The translations under genes and the position numbers were made by a program. The notes under the pieces are model-generated. The model was not told the DNA's origin. It was given only the letters and a program-made list of their open reading frames with translations, and did no database searches. A stretch of DNA of 64,000 bases, from the NCBI GenBank assembly GCA_028277765.1, contig JANQFQ010000006.1, positions 1 to 64,000 of the forward strand, in the 5' to 3' direction. This stretch comes from Desulfobacterales bacterium. Its GTDB lineage: Bacteria; Desulfobacterota; Desulfobacteria; Desulfobacterales; SURF-7. Position 1 is the first letter of the stretch. Each line of letters starts with the position of its first letter. Positions 1 to 10,062 of this stretch are shown here, piece after piece.

Positions 1-167
1 GTTATTTGAATAATTAGCATAATGCACTCTTAAAACATTATTTTTAAATTAAAAGCTTTATTTTACAAAACTTTAAACAAATTTTTATGAGAAATGCGGA
101 TTAGCCGTCATCAGCGGTTATAATCGGTCATTTCAAGGTTGCATACCCGCAAAATGTCAGTTTTAGT

Positions 168-195
168 TTGACATATAAGCGTATCAACGTCTAAT
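168..195 (+). promoter_or_regulatory. sigma-70-type promoter of the porin gene
   Basis: TTGACA at 168-173 is followed after 16 bases by TCTAAT at 190-195, a full -35 box and a 5/6 -10 box with acceptable spacing. It points at the porin gene 60 bases downstream, whose start is preceded by GAAAGGA. The rest of bases 1-254 is AT-rich with no recognisable gene. The promoter call is by eye only. Confidence 0.5.
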
Positions 196-254
196 TAGCT
201 CTTTTTGCTAGATGTATTAAGTTTTAGAAATATAAATTTTTTGAAAGGACGAAA

Positions 255-1718
255 ATGACGATTGAAATTTCAAACAGACACCGATTATTATTTTTTACAG
301 CAATTATCCTTTTTTTCGGTTCACAAACCGTTTTTGCTGATGATAAACCAAAAAGAATCCTGAAAAATAATATGACGGAAGTTTATCACGTTCTTCCTGA
401 AAAAGCAGATAGCTTTATGGAAATTTTCAGCCAATCCATGTTCTATGGGAGGGTCAGAGCCCATTACATGAAAGTCGACAGGACAGATGAAAATAATTCA
501 AAGACAGTTGAGATAAACGGTGAACCGGTCCAAGGAATTGACCCAACCGGTTTTGCTATCGGCGGCAGTCTTATCCATAAAACCGCCCCTTTCCACGGGC
601 TAAGCACAACACTCGGCTTTTACTCTGCCCATCACATGAACGTTGTTGATGAAGAAGATGTTGCCGGCGGCAAAGCACCCAAAGATACTTACAGCAGGGA
701 AAAATATATAGATGAAGATGGAAATACGCGATACGAACCCCAGAGCATGAATGTTCTGGCCCAAGCATATCTCCAACTTTCCTTTGGAAATACAGACATT
801 AAAGGCGGCAGGCAGATTTTCGAAAGCTTCCTTACAGCGTCAAATGATACAAAAATGATACCGAACACTTTTTCAGGTGTAAGCATTGAAAACAGGGATA
901 TCCCTGATACACTTATCAAGGCGGGACTTTTTTCCAAACAGAAACTGAGGCATCATATTAAATTTCATGATGTCATGCTTGTTGACGGATGGAACCATAA
1001 TGATGACAGTGGAAGACATTTACGATATACTCCTGAAAACGGCGGCTCCAATAAGAATGACCTGTTTGTACTCGGTATTACAAATAAATCCATCAAGAAT
1101 CTTAAACTCGACTTCTGTTTTACAAGTGTAAGCGGTCTGCAGCATTCAGCCATGTATGAAGCCAATTACACGTTAAAACTATCGGACGACCTTTCAATTA
1201 TTCCGGGCTTTAGATATCTCTACCAGAATGACAGAGGCATTGACCATATTACACTCAAAGGGCTGTCACCCACTGAAATAAACGCACTTAACTATGACGC
1301 TAAAATTACAGGGACGGCTGACGCCACTCTTGGAGCGGCCAGGGTAGTTATAAAATATAAAAAACACAAGCTGACACTTGGCTGCCACAAAAACTCACAA
1401 CACGGCGATGTCATCGCCCCGTGGCGAGGTTATCCAACAGGCGGATACACAAGAACCATGACAGAATTGAACTGGTCGGCCGGCACTGCATCAGAGATGA
1501 TTAAATGGGGATGGGTTGTCAACAAATCCTTCAGGCTGGTCCTTGAGTATTCAAACAACCATCGCCCCGGCAGAAACACAGACACACAGGCGTACCACGG
1601 CGATTTCTGGTATAAGCTCAATGAAAACATTGAAATCAAACTCCGTCTTATGAACCATGAAGGATGGGGTGATAGCGATTTTTATGACGGCCGGCTGGAG
1701 TGTAATTATCTATTTTAG
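255..1718 (+). CDS. outer-membrane porin, OprD-like
   Basis: The 487-residue product starts with a signal peptide (hydrophobic stretch at about 10-27, likely cleavage after VFA). Near residue 60 it has MFYGRVRAHYM, resembling the first strand of OprD-family porins. The rest alternates polar and hydrophobic residues as in a beta-barrel, and the chain ends in Phe (CNYLF), the usual outer-membrane assembly signal. It probably forms a diffusion channel; the substrate cannot be told. It stands alone behind a sigma-70-like promoter and converges on the next gene with a 4-base overlap. A related barrel family remains possible. Confidence 0.65.
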   Translation: MTIEISNRHRLLFFTAIILFFGSQTVFADDKPKRILKNNMTEVYHVLPEKADSFMEIFSQSMFYGRVRAHYMKVDRTDENNSKTVEINGEPVQGIDPTGFAIGGSLIHKTAPFHGLSTTLGFYSAHHMNVVDEEDVAGGKAPKDTYSREKYIDEDGNTRYEPQSMNVLAQAYLQLSFGNTDIKGGRQIFESFLTASNDTKMIPNTFSGVSIENRDIPDTLIKAGLFSKQKLRHHIKFHDVMLVDGWNHNDDSGRHLRYTPENGGSNKNDLFVLGITNKSIKNLKLDFCFTSVSGLQHSAMYEANYTLKLSDDLSIIPGFRYLYQNDRGIDHITLKGLSPTEINALNYDAKITGTADATLGAARVVIKYKKHKLTLGCHKNSQHGDVIAPWRGYPTGGYTRTMTELNWSAGTASEMIKWGWVVNKSFRLVLEYSNNHRPGRNTDTQAYHGDFWYKLNENIEIKLRLMNHEGWGDSDFYDGRLECNYLF

Positions 1719-2449
1719 GCGTTTGGCACTTTTTTCTTCCTTGATTTAATAACTATCTTGCACCGTCTGCCTTCGCCAGTTTTCTTTTTTTCCTGCACAT
1801 TGAGAGCATTCATTAATATACCCTTTATATGCTGCTTAATATTCTTCTTCTTCTTTTTATTTACATTAGTGATTTCTATTTCCGGCTTTTCCCAGCTTAT
1901 GATTTCAATGGCTGCTTCATCATCATGCAGCCCCTCTCCCTCGGCGGTGATCAGGTCACCCTTTGTAAAGAACAATTGTCCTGTTCTGTTTTTCGCTTTA
2001 ACAGTCAGTGTACATGTCTTTTGTTCCAGATTAAGAAGCCACACAAACGGAACAAGACTGATCCCCCATATTTTACTTTTTAATTCCACTTTAAGTTCTT
2101 TTAATATATAGTTTGTCAGAGCTTTAACCTTTAGCGGTTTCTTAAAATACCTGCTCGAATCAAAGACATCTATTCTTTCTCCAAAATCAGGAAACTCATG
2201 ACTGGTCATTATTAATACCGGTATTTCTGGAAATAATTTACTGACATAGGATATCAATTCAAAGCCATCCATCACCGGCATTATTAAATCAGTTAATATC
2301 AGATCAATGTCCCTGTTATTTATTATACGTACTCCATCTTCACCATTGATCGCAGAATGAACCTTAATATCGTCAGCATGTGGTTGAAATGCCTGTATCA
2401 GTATATCGAGTTGAATCAAATCATCATCAACAATTAGAATTTGTTTCAT
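1715..2449 (-). CDS. response regulator with C-terminal DUF4388-like domain
   Basis: Residues 1-120 form a receiver domain: acidic DDD near residue 8, phospho-acceptor Asp in ILTDLIMPVMDG, Thr-Ser after LIM, and a KKP lysine. The second half contains GQLFFTKGDLITAE, like the GxLxFxxGxLxxA signature of DUF4388 (PatA-type) domains, and the tail is Lys-rich. DUF4388 proteins are often partners in gliding or type IV pilus signalling, but no such genes are nearby. The ORF track begins 25 codons upstream; the Met directly before KQILIVDDD is chosen because it starts the receiver and has AGGA upstream. Its stop overlaps the porin stop by four bases. Confidence 0.75.
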   Translation of the reverse strand: MKQILIVDDDLIQLDILIQAFQPHADDIKVHSAINGEDGVRIINNRDIDLILTDLIMPVMDGFELISYVSKLFPEIPVLIMTSHEFPDFGERIDVFDSSRYFKKPLKVKALTNYILKELKVELKSKIWGISLVPFVWLLNLEQKTCTLTVKAKNRTGQLFFTKGDLITAEGEGLHDDEAAIEIISWEKPEIEITNVNKKKKKNIKQHIKGILMNALNVQEKKKTGEGRRCKIVIKSRKKKVPNA

Positions 2450-2610
2450 AAAACGAAATCCTGTCTTATAATCTTTAGTATGTTTTGGCAAAAACGAAGA
2501 CTGTGTGGAACGATATCTTGACACAGTATAACATGTTATGCGAGAATTTTAAAGTTTCGTTTGCAGCGCTGAATAATTGTTCCAACAACCGTTTACGGTA
2601 ATAGCCTATT

Positions 2611-3903
2611 ATGGAATGCTACAAACATCCAGAAAAAATAGCGACCCTGAAGCAGCACATCGAAGCTGTTGAAACATCATACACTGATCTCGAAACCCTT
2701 TTCAAGGAGACAATGAATGAAATTGAACGGACAAATCATGTCCGGTCCACACTCTTTGTTGCCCTGACCTTTGTCGCCCTCATCGTCACCACTATCATCG
2801 TGTCATACCTATCTGTTTTCCCAATGCTTCCGGACCGTCTAAATAAAAACAGTGTCAGTCTAAACAACATCCCCGATCCACCCAACAGGATCTATGACAA
2901 TAAAAACTCCCTGTTGGCTACTCCTAGCCTGGACCTTGGCGTGAAACAGCTCACGCTCAGGAAGGCCAAAGCAAACTTCACAGGATACGCCCCTGGAGCA
3001 CAGTGGGTGCATCTTTTAGTGAATAATAGGGAAATAGCAAATGCCCCTGTTACAGCTTCAGGTTTCCTGTTTGAAGACATTCTCCTTGAACCTGGGACCA
3101 ATGTAATCCAGGTCAGATCAGCTGATTCCAAAGGAAATGAATTGTATTCCATGGCCGGCATTGTCCAAAGGCTGAACAGAGTTAAAGCGAAAATCCTGAC
3201 CGGTTTTGCCGTGAACCGTATGCAGGGTCCCCGTGACAAACCGCATATTGCCCTTACCTTTGACGCGGGATCAACAAATAAAAGAGCTGAAAAAGTGCTT
3301 AATGTGTTAAGGGAAAAAGGGATCATCACAACCATCTTTGTAACCGGAAAATTTATTAAAAACTACCCTGAAACCGTTAAAAATATCGTGGCAGAAGGTC
3401 ACGAAGTCGGCAACCATACTTATTCACACTTACACCTCACTACATATGATGATAATATGCGGCACCATACTGCTCCGGGCGTAACACGGGAAATCCTACA
3501 GGAAGAACTGTTAACCACCAAGAACCTTTTTGAAAAACTGACCGGAAAATCAATGGCACCGTGGTGGCGGGCACCGTATGGAGAACATAATCAACAGATA
3601 AGGGAATGGGCCGGTCTGGTCGGCTTTAAGCATGTTGACTGGACACGGTCACCGCAAAACTTTGATATCCTTGACTGGGTAATTGATGAAAACAGTAAAA
3701 ACTACCGTGATGCTGAAACAATGTTGAAAACACTGACTTCCCTAGACGGTGGTCAGCTCGGCAGAGCGAATGGCGGCATTGTTCTCATGCACCTGGGAAC
3801 CGAACGACATAAAGACTTCCCAGACGAAATACTCCCTATGGCTATTGACATCATCCGGGATCAAGGCTACAAATTCGTTACTATATCAAGCATGTTTTCT
3901 TAA
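2611..3903 (+). CDS. membrane-anchored polysaccharide deacetylase (NodB-type)
   Basis: There is one transmembrane helix at about residues 46-68 after a short charged N-terminus, so most of the 430-residue protein lies outside the membrane. Residues 105-185 resemble an Ig-like/glucodextranase-type beta domain. Residues 210-430 are a NodB fold: TFDAG (216-220), HTYSH (269-273), RAPYG, and a C-terminal VLMHLG. The second Asp of the usual TFDD motif, a metal ligand in many deacetylases, is Ala here; some subfamilies share this. It would remove acetyl groups from a cell-wall or extracellular polysaccharide. It is divergent from the response regulator upstream. Confidence 0.8.
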   Translation: MECYKHPEKIATLKQHIEAVETSYTDLETLFKETMNEIERTNHVRSTLFVALTFVALIVTTIIVSYLSVFPMLPDRLNKNSVSLNNIPDPPNRIYDNKNSLLATPSLDLGVKQLTLRKAKANFTGYAPGAQWVHLLVNNREIANAPVTASGFLFEDILLEPGTNVIQVRSADSKGNELYSMAGIVQRLNRVKAKILTGFAVNRMQGPRDKPHIALTFDAGSTNKRAEKVLNVLREKGIITTIFVTGKFIKNYPETVKNIVAEGHEVGNHTYSHLHLTTYDDNMRHHTAPGVTREILQEELLTTKNLFEKLTGKSMAPWWRAPYGEHNQQIREWAGLVGFKHVDWTRSPQNFDILDWVIDENSKNYRDAETMLKTLTSLDGGQLGRANGGIVLMHLGTERHKDFPDEILPMAIDIIRDQGYKFVTISSMFS

Positions 3904-3909
3904 TCCAGA

Positions 3910-4710
3910 TCACCTAACACTCTTTCTAATCTCCAGATACTCCTGGTCCTGTTCAATAACTTCAGCTTTTTGAGTTAACACCTCGTCATCCTCAAAAACA
4001 ACAATGACCGCTTCAATATGCTCCTTATTCAGCAGCCAGGTGCGTACAAACCTTTCAACCTGTCGGCGGCAGTCTTCACGGACATATGAAATGCTCCTCT
4101 GTTCCTCCCCTATTATCTTAAACTCCCTTGTTAAATCAGAACGGAGTCTTTTCAGTGCCATGTCTCTGTCAAAAACAATTGGGTTCCCCTCAAACCGTTC
4201 CTTCAGACGGGATGTGTCGATCTGTGGATTGCCCGTCTCAATCCCTGGCGCATGAACCATGACAATCGAATTTTTTAAGATTATTTTCCAGTCCCCGTCA
4301 AGGCTGACATAATAGGAATAGGTGACCGGGCATTTTATTTCAGCATATCCGTCAAATGTAAATTTCCCCTCATACAGGTGGGGGATATGGATCGTGTAAT
4401 CCTTTTTATATACCTTGTCGATTGTGCCGGTAATGGTCCGCCTGACAAGTTCCAGGTTTAAACCGGTGTTGTGCTCTTCGAGGATATAGGTGAGATCTTT
4501 TTCAATAGTTTCTGCGACCTTCACAGGCTGATAACCAGAAATCGATTTGATCAAATCTTTTCCAGCCTTCAATGTATCTTCTCTTGTTTCAGAGAGAAAC
4601 AAATATCCCAGAAAACAGACAAATGCCAGAAACGCGACAACAGCGATTTTTATCACCGCACCCTGCCGTCCCTGTTTTCTTGTTTCTGTTCCCCTATTTT
4701 CTTCTGTCAT
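3910..4710 (-). CDS. uncharacterised single-pass membrane protein
   Basis: A basic N-terminus (residues 1-18) is followed by one transmembrane helix (about 20-42) and a long soluble domain of mixed alpha/beta character. The pattern RLKERFEGNPIVFDRD followed by a helical charged C-terminus faintly recalls DUF4230-type proteins, but this is not secure. No catalytic motif is visible. It converges on the polysaccharide deacetylase gene with a 6-base gap. No clear ribosome-binding site precedes the start, and no better internal start exists before the membrane helix. Confidence 0.6.
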   Translation of the reverse strand: MTEENRGTETRKQGRQGAVIKIAVVAFLAFVCFLGYLFLSETREDTLKAGKDLIKSISGYQPVKVAETIEKDLTYILEEHNTGLNLELVRRTITGTIDKVYKKDYTIHIPHLYEGKFTFDGYAEIKCPVTYSYYVSLDGDWKIILKNSIVMVHAPGIETGNPQIDTSRLKERFEGNPIVFDRDMALKRLRSDLTREFKIIGEEQRSISYVREDCRRQVERFVRTWLLNKEHIEAVIVVFEDDEVLTQKAEVIEQDQEYLEIRKSVR

Positions 4711-4896
4711 TTGAATATCAGCTTTTCAAGTTGAGGGATCTGGAACAAACCGATTATTTATTCCAGAAAATAATACAATGCTTACACTGTTTTTGCAAAC
4801 GGTATCAATTATTAAACTTAAAAAATAGAAAGCTTGATGATAATTTAAAAATACTCTATGATTTATCCATTCTTTTTACGTCAAACACGGTAAAAA

Positions 4897-5757
4897 ATGT
4901 TAAAACATAGACTGCATCTAACAACGCGGGTTTTTCTTTTATCAGCATTTCTTTCCTGCATAACCGGAATTCTCTGTTCGTGTCTTTCAAATCACTGGAT
5001 TACTCCTGACAATGTTGATTGCAGGATCTTTGATCCTGAACCGGCTGAAAACCAAACATTGACATGGGACGGCCCCTGTAAAGGCCGCTATGCTGATGGG
5101 TATGGCACATTGACCGTATATCAAGACTCCCTTCTTTTTATTAAATGCGAAGGTTTTTTTTCAAAAGGCCGCATGCAGGACTTCGTAAAGGTCACACTTT
5201 ATAAAAATAACCATATGGTCTCCCAATATGAAGAAGAATGGTACAGGGGATATCCCTTGAACCGGATACGAAATTTGACCTTAATCGACACTCTTGATAG
5301 CGCCCAAAACGCGAGGGAATATCTATTTCTGCTGAAAAAATATACTCTTGATCATCCAGATGCATGGCTCGATAATTTTCACAAGGTGCTGGACCAGAGG
5401 ATAGTTTTTGCCTGTGATGATATCTTAGTAAAAAGCAAAAAAGGAGATCCTGCCGCAAAAGTTTTTAAAGATGAACTCCTCTTGAGAGTGCATAATAGCG
5501 ATAATTCCGATTTTACTTACTATACTGTTTATAATCACAGGATCGCTTCATTAAAAGACCTGTTAAGTGACCGGTTTCAACCTGGCGGCAAGCAGTTTTA
5601 TACAGATCAAGCATTCGATATCTGCGACGATAAAACAATACCTTCAGCACTCCCGTACACATATGCTCCAGTAAACCCTTCCGCACAATCCGGGCTGATC
5701 TTTTTAAAGGAAAAAGACTTCGGCAATAAACACTGGTATCCTGTTAAACGGTACTAG
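4897..5757 (+). CDS. secreted or lipid-anchored protein with a MORN-like motif
   Basis: The N-terminus is a signal peptide ending at cysteines (GILCSC), so it may be a lipoprotein, although the lipobox is poor. Residues 55-75 contain [17 protein letters not shown], which matches the core of a MORN repeat; a single clear copy is seen. The remainder has no recognised domain. The gene sits alone after a 186-base AT-rich gap and converges with a 4-base stop overlap (CTAG) on the GIY-YIG gene. Function unknown. Confidence 0.6.
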   Translation: MLKHRLHLTTRVFLLSAFLSCITGILCSCLSNHWITPDNVDCRIFDPEPAENQTLTWDGPCKGRYADGYGTLTVYQDSLLFIKCEGFFSKGRMQDFVKVTLYKNNHMVSQYEEEWYRGYPLNRIRNLTLIDTLDSAQNAREYLFLLKKYTLDHPDAWLDNFHKVLDQRIVFACDDILVKSKKGDPAAKVFKDELLLRVHNSDNSDFTYYTVYNHRIASLKDLLSDRFQPGGKQFYTDQAFDICDDKTIPSALPYTYAPVNPSAQSGLIFLKEKDFGNKHWYPVKRY

Positions 5758-6071
5758 TGCTTAATCCCATGAATCTCAAACTTCTTTGTCACACATTCAA
5801 GAAGCTTCTGTTTTTCACTGTCAGCCTTTGAATTCTTTAAGGCTTCTATCTTTTTATCAGCCGGCAGTTGTTTAATCCTATGCTCCAGCATAAGGGCTTT
5901 ACTTTTTGGCATATCATCGCTTACCGCGGCCAGCTCCACCGGCAAGCGTGCTCTCGTATATTTTGCCCCTTTTCCGGCATTATGTTTCGCGATCCGAGCA
6001 TCAATGTCTGTTGTTATACCGCAGTAAAGCGAATTATCAGCGCATCTTAACAGATATACTTTCCATGCCAT
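5754..6071 (-). CDS. GIY-YIG nuclease-superfamily protein (UPF0213/YhbQ-like)
   Basis: The protein begins [18 protein letters not shown], where VYLLRC and LYCGIT form the GIY-YIG core, followed by the conserved arginine (IDARIAKHN) and [15 protein letters not shown]. Length (105 residues) fits the small stand-alone UPF0213 group, whose role is not well established; nuclease activity is an inference from the fold. The start is placed five codons inside the ORF-track start, where AGAGA lies just upstream. Confidence 0.85.
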   Translation of the reverse strand: MAWKVYLLRCADNSLYCGITTDIDARIAKHNAGKGAKYTRARLPVELAAVSDDMPKSKALMLEHRIKQLPADKKIEALKNSKADSEKQKLLECVTKKFEIHGIKH

Positions 6072-6108
6072 TTTATCTCTTACCATTTTACAAAAAAATC
6101 ACCATAGA

Positions 6109-6312
6109 GCCACAGAGATCACAGAGGCGTTTCTTTCTTTTAAACAATCCCGCTAAACTAAAGCAGGATTGTTTAAAAACAGCCAGCCTACGGCGTTTTG
6201 AGCACTTCGTGCCAAGTATGTTTTTTATCCTGCTTTAGCGGGATTAGGGCCTTTTATAGCAGCCGTTTTTCTCCCGGCTGGTATAAAAAATGTCCTCTGT
6301 GATCTCTGTGGC
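6109..6312. repeat. nested inverted repeat, MITE-like intergenic element
   Basis: A perfect 19-bp inverted repeat (6109-6127 and 6294-6312, GCCACAGAGATCACAGAGG and its complement) brackets a second inverted repeat. The inner left arm (6146-6170) and right arm (6227-6245) share AATCCCGCTAAA and GCAGGAT; the left arm carries a 5-base CTAAA insertion. The interior holds a further small hairpin (GAGCACTTCGTGCC). No ORF is present. It looks like a non-autonomous palindromic element between the GIY-YIG and pfkA genes. Confidence 0.7.
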
Positions 6313-6342
6313 TTGTGGTGCAAAATAAAAATAATTTGCCGG

Positions 6343-7437
6343 CTAGTCTCCGAAACAGATACCGATATCTCTAGCTGTTAGAACAATATCGCTATCTAAA
6401 GGAACGTTTTTGATACTCCCGATCACCTGATCCAGGGGAATCGCTTTTACAATTGGTGGATCAAGGGCAACCATTGATCCGAATTTTTCCTCTTCAATAA
6501 TACGGATAGCTGCCGCTCCGAAACGGAGGGCCAGAAGACGGTCAAACGTGGTAGGTGAACCTCCCCGCTGCAAATGGCCAAGCACAAGGGACCGTGTGTC
6601 TTTTTTTGTCTTTTTGGCAATCTCCTCTGCGACATATTGACCAACACCTCCTAAAAGCACATCCTGTCGTCCAACTTCTCCTCCGCCTTGACTGATCTGC
6701 CCGCCGCCGGCAGGAGCCGCGCCTTCTGCCACAACAACAATGGCATACCGCTCTCCCTGAAGTTCGTCCGCCATAATATGATCACACACCTTATCAATAT
6801 CAAAAGGGATCTCAGGAATCAGGATGGTGTTTGCCGCGCCTGATATCCCGCTGTGCAACGCGATCCAACCCGCGTGTCTTCCCATTACTTCCACAACAAT
6901 CACCCGTTCATGACTCCTGGCTGTTGAATGGAGTCTGTCGATCGCGTCCGTTGCAATACTAACCGCTGTATCAAATCCAAAAGTAATGACCGTACCGCCA
7001 AGGTCATTATCAATAGTCTTTGGGACACCAATTACAGGTATCCCTTTCTGAAAAAATTTATAAGCGATATCAAGGCTGCCGTCACCGCCGATAGCCACAA
7101 GGCAGTCAAGACGGAGGCGCTTGAAATTGTCCACGACTCTGTCCGAAATATCGCGGATCTCCACATCACCCGCAGCATTCGTGATCGGCATCTCAAAAGG
7201 ATTCCCTTTATTGGTGGTCCCCAGAATCGTACCGCCGATACTTGATATCCGCCGGACCTGCTTGGGAGATAGCGGCACAATATCTTCCGTATCCAGCAAA
7301 CCGCTATAGCCGTTTTTAATGCCAAAGACCTCCCAATTCCTGTTATACGCGGCCATCACAACAGCCTCAATTACCGCGTTTAGTCCAGGCGCATCCCCTC
7401 CGCCGGTATTGATTGCAATTTTCAACCTTTCAGACAT
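6343..7437 (-). CDS. pfkA: 6-phosphofructokinase
   Basis: All core motifs of the PfkA family are present in 364 residues: GGGDAPGLN at the N-terminus, VAIGGDGSLD, PKTIDNDL with the catalytic TIDND, and VVEVMGRHAGW. The combination GGDGS (Gly where PPi-dependent enzymes have Asp) with PKTIDND (Lys where classic ATP enzymes have Gly) is typical of group III enzymes, and the Gly favours ATP as phosphoryl donor. It phosphorylates fructose-6-phosphate in glycolysis in the cytoplasm. A strong AAAGGAGG lies 6 bases before the start. It is transcribed alone. Confidence 0.95.
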   Translation of the reverse strand: MSERLKIAINTGGGDAPGLNAVIEAVVMAAYNRNWEVFGIKNGYSGLLDTEDIVPLSPKQVRRISSIGGTILGTTNKGNPFEMPITNAAGDVEIRDISDRVVDNFKRLRLDCLVAIGGDGSLDIAYKFFQKGIPVIGVPKTIDNDLGGTVITFGFDTAVSIATDAIDRLHSTARSHERVIVVEVMGRHAGWIALHSGISGAANTILIPEIPFDIDKVCDHIMADELQGERYAIVVVAEGAAPAGGGQISQGGGEVGRQDVLLGGVGQYVAEEIAKKTKKDTRSLVLGHLQRGGSPTTFDRLLALRFGAAAIRIIEEEKFGSMVALDPPIVKAIPLDQVIGSIKNVPLDSDIVLTARDIGICFGD

Positions 7438-7552
7438 GTTCGCCTCCTTTGGCTGTCAGCACTGAGATAAAGAATTGTTTATTGAACTGATCATTGAACA
7501 TTGCAAAAAAACAACTTAAACACAAGCATAGAAATAGATTACATACTTCCAA

Positions 7553-8467
7553 TTATTTCTCCACTCCTTTTAAATTTTCAATCGCCTTTTTAATTCTATA
7601 GCTCAGGTAGTCATCATCCTTATAAAACTCAGCCAGTTCAAGCAATAATGGGACCGCGCTTTCATCTCCGTTCCTGCTGACAGCATCTATGATTCCCCCC
7701 TTTATGTAGCTATCGGTCTCTTTTGAAATGCAGGCAAATAGAGGCTCTGTCGCACGTCTGTCCTTAAACAGGCTGAGAGAAGAAGCTGCCTCTACTCTTA
7801 AGTGCTTTTCATTTTCTACAGACGATTCCAGCACTTTAAAAAGACTCATTAATATGCTTTCATACGCTCTGTCTCTGTTTTGCAAAGAGAATCCGATAAG
7901 ACCTAAAGATCGAACGGCATTATGACGCAGATTGATATCCTTTGAAGAATCAACAGCGATCTCACAAAGAAGAGGTGCTGCAGATACAGTTTTTCGTTTA
8001 CCCAGTTCCAGGGCTGCAAGCGCATCCCCTTTTTGTGAAACACTCTCTATTAGGCTATCGGTCTCTGTAAAAACAAAATCAGCTGCCAGTTCAGTATAAA
8101 CTAACACCACAGCTGCTGTTAGCATGGCCAGGTTAATGACAGCAAGTATCCCAAAGCCCACGACATAAAGGGTTTTATTTTTTTTATTTTTTTTTATTAG
8201 AAAAAGACCTGTCAGCAAACCAACGGCCCATAAGCAAAGACCGAATATGCCGATAGTATATTCGTAAAACCTCACAACACCACAGTGACCAGATGCTTCA
8301 ATAAGAAAAAAATTGCCAAAAATACATGCTGATAACACGCCCGCAATTATAATGGCTATAATGATAATACTTAGTTTTTCTTTCTCTTTTTCAGGCAAAG
8401 GCCTCACTCGATAAAATAAATCTTCCTGCTTTTTCCTGAAGCGATTTAGCGACTTCCGACAGTTCAA
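7553..8467 (-). CDS. membrane protein with HEAT-type repeats
   Basis: Three hydrophobic segments (about residues 33-56, 68-91 and 100-123) precede a cytoplasmic helical region with HEAT-like repeats, e.g. [35 protein letters not shown] and [12 protein letters not shown]. No enzymatic motif is seen; such repeats usually bind proteins. The ORF-track start lies inside the 3' end of the chemoreceptor gene. GTG or TTG codons in the last ten codons of that gene (RVRPLP region), or the upstream ATG, are all possible, so the start is uncertain. Coupling to the chemoreceptor gene is likely. Confidence 0.7.
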   Translation of the reverse strand: MNCRKSLNRFRKKQEDLFYRVRPLPEKEKEKLSIIIIAIIIAGVLSACIFGNFFLIEASGHCGVVRFYEYTIGIFGLCLWAVGLLTGLFLIKKNKKNKTLYVVGFGILAVINLAMLTAAVVLVYTELAADFVFTETDSLIESVSQKGDALAALELGKRKTVSAAPLLCEIAVDSSKDINLRHNAVRSLGLIGFSLQNRDRAYESILMSLFKVLESSVENEKHLRVEAASSLSLFKDRRATEPLFACISKETDSYIKGGIIDAVSRNGDESAVPLLLELAEFYKDDDYLSYRIKKAIENLKGVEK

Positions 8468-9692
8468 GAGAGCTTGTCTTTACCTTCACGCTACTGCTGG
8501 ATATTTTTTTAGCATCTCTGTTCACCTCTGATATCTCTTGTGATATCTGCTCCGCGACATTAAGACTTTGCGCCACATTCTCATTTACTCTCTGTATCCC
8601 TGCGGCGGCCTGAGATACATTTTCCGCTATTTCACGGGTAGTAACCGACTGTTCCTCAACTGCGATGGCTATTTCGGACACCACCTCATTTCCGTCGATA
8701 ATGATAGTAGTGATTTGCCCGATTTCATCAACAGCACCTGAAGCCGTTTTCTGTACATCTTCAATCATAGTTCTAATTTCACTGGTCGATTCAGCTGTCT
8801 GACGGGCCAGATCTTTAATCTCATTTGCCACAACTGCAAAGCCTTTACCTGTTTCTCCCGCGCGTGCAGCTTCTATGGTAGCGTTTAAGGCCAGCAGGTT
8901 TGTCTGTTCAGAAATATCACTGATCGTTTCAGTTATTTTGTTAATATTCCTTGCCGCTATACCAAGCGCTTCTACTTTTTCAGAAGTGCTCTTTGATCGC
9001 TCAACTGTATTTTCTGTTATAGCACGGGCTTTCTCAGAATTCTGTGCGATATTTTGAATAGTGTCCGTTGTTTCTTCCACTGAAGCTGCCACCATCTCCA
9101 TATTGGTCGACGCCTGTTCCATGGCAGAGGCAATGGCTTTCATGTTTGAATTCATCTCTTCTGCTGATGTTGAAACAGTACTTGTTCGGCTTGATGCGTT
9201 TTCAGCATTCATACTCATCTGATTTGAAAGTCCCGTCATGCTTTCAGACATTTCAAAATTGTCAGAAGAACTCTTTTTTATGGCGGCCACCAGAAAAGAT
9301 ATCTCATTAATCATAGTATTTAGTTTGCCGGAAATTTCACCCATTTCATCTTCCGTAAGCACCAATATATCTTTTGAAAAATCTCCTTTTGATAAATAGT
9401 CGAGGCATGTATTGATATTGTCTATCGGGAGAATTATCGCTTTCATCATCCTGTTCACAAGATACATACATACCGGTGTTAAAATTACGGTAGTGATTAT
9501 AAACCTGCCAATAGAGACTTCATTGTGAACCAGATATGACGTACTAACAAAGAAAACAGCTGAAACAGTTGTAATAAAAATGGTAACCTTAGTCCTAAGA
9601 CGCCGCTTATGCTGTAAGTAAGAAAAACCCACCCCAGTTGAACAGAGCACACAATGAAGCACAAACAGCCAACAGATTTCAACAGATGTCAT
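8391..9692 (-). CDS. methyl-accepting chemotaxis protein without periplasmic sensor
   Basis: Three closely spaced hydrophobic segments in the first 85 residues are joined by very short loops, so there is no extracytoplasmic ligand domain; sensing must be membrane or cytoplasmic. A HAMP-like segment (about 85-140) leads into the signalling coiled coil, with the conserved hairpin [20 protein letters not shown] and [15 protein letters not shown]. No C-terminal CheR-docking pentapeptide is seen; the chain ends SSEAFA. It is a close paralogue of the divergent chemoreceptor at 10063, and its 3' end overlaps the HEAT-repeat gene by up to 77 bases. Confidence 0.9.
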   Translation of the reverse strand: MTSVEICWLFVLHCVLCSTGVGFSYLQHKRRLRTKVTIFITTVSAVFFVSTSYLVHNEVSIGRFIITTVILTPVCMYLVNRMMKAIILPIDNINTCLDYLSKGDFSKDILVLTEDEMGEISGKLNTMINEISFLVAAIKKSSSDNFEMSESMTGLSNQMSMNAENASSRTSTVSTSAEEMNSNMKAIASAMEQASTNMEMVAASVEETTDTIQNIAQNSEKARAITENTVERSKSTSEKVEALGIAARNINKITETISDISEQTNLLALNATIEAARAGETGKGFAVVANEIKDLARQTAESTSEIRTMIEDVQKTASGAVDEIGQITTIIIDGNEVVSEIAIAVEEQSVTTREIAENVSQAAAGIQRVNENVAQSLNVAEQISQEISEVNRDAKKISSSSVKVKTSSLELSEVAKSLQEKAGRFILSSEAFA

Positions 9693-10062
9693 TTTATACC
9701 CCCGAAAATATTATGATGATATTGTACTTGAGAATGGCTCCCATCCAGCATATTGATATTACACATTAAAGGCTGCTAATTCAAGACAAATCATGAATTA
9801 ACATGATACCTTCAAAACCCTATTTGTTTTAATATTCATCATTATTTATCAGTATTTAAATATTGTAAATTCATTGTAGTTCGCATATATTATTAATAAT
9901 ATTTGTTAATATTTAGAAGCTACAACACTTATTACGATTTTAAAAATTTAGTCCAACAAGCATATAATATCGCGTTTTAATAATGAGATAAAACGTGATC
10001 GTGTTTGAAGAAATTTTTTAGTTATAAACGCTAAAACATCTTGTACCCATAGGGAGGCAAAC
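9693..10062. other. divergent AT-rich intergenic region between chemoreceptor genes
   Basis: These 370 bases separate two head-to-head chemoreceptor paralogues. The stretch is strongly AT-rich with short ATTAATATT-type repeats and no plausible ORF. AGGGAGG before 10063 is the ribosome-binding site of the plus-strand gene. No convincing sigma-28, sigma-54 or sigma-70 promoter could be assigned by eye. Confidence 0.5.
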
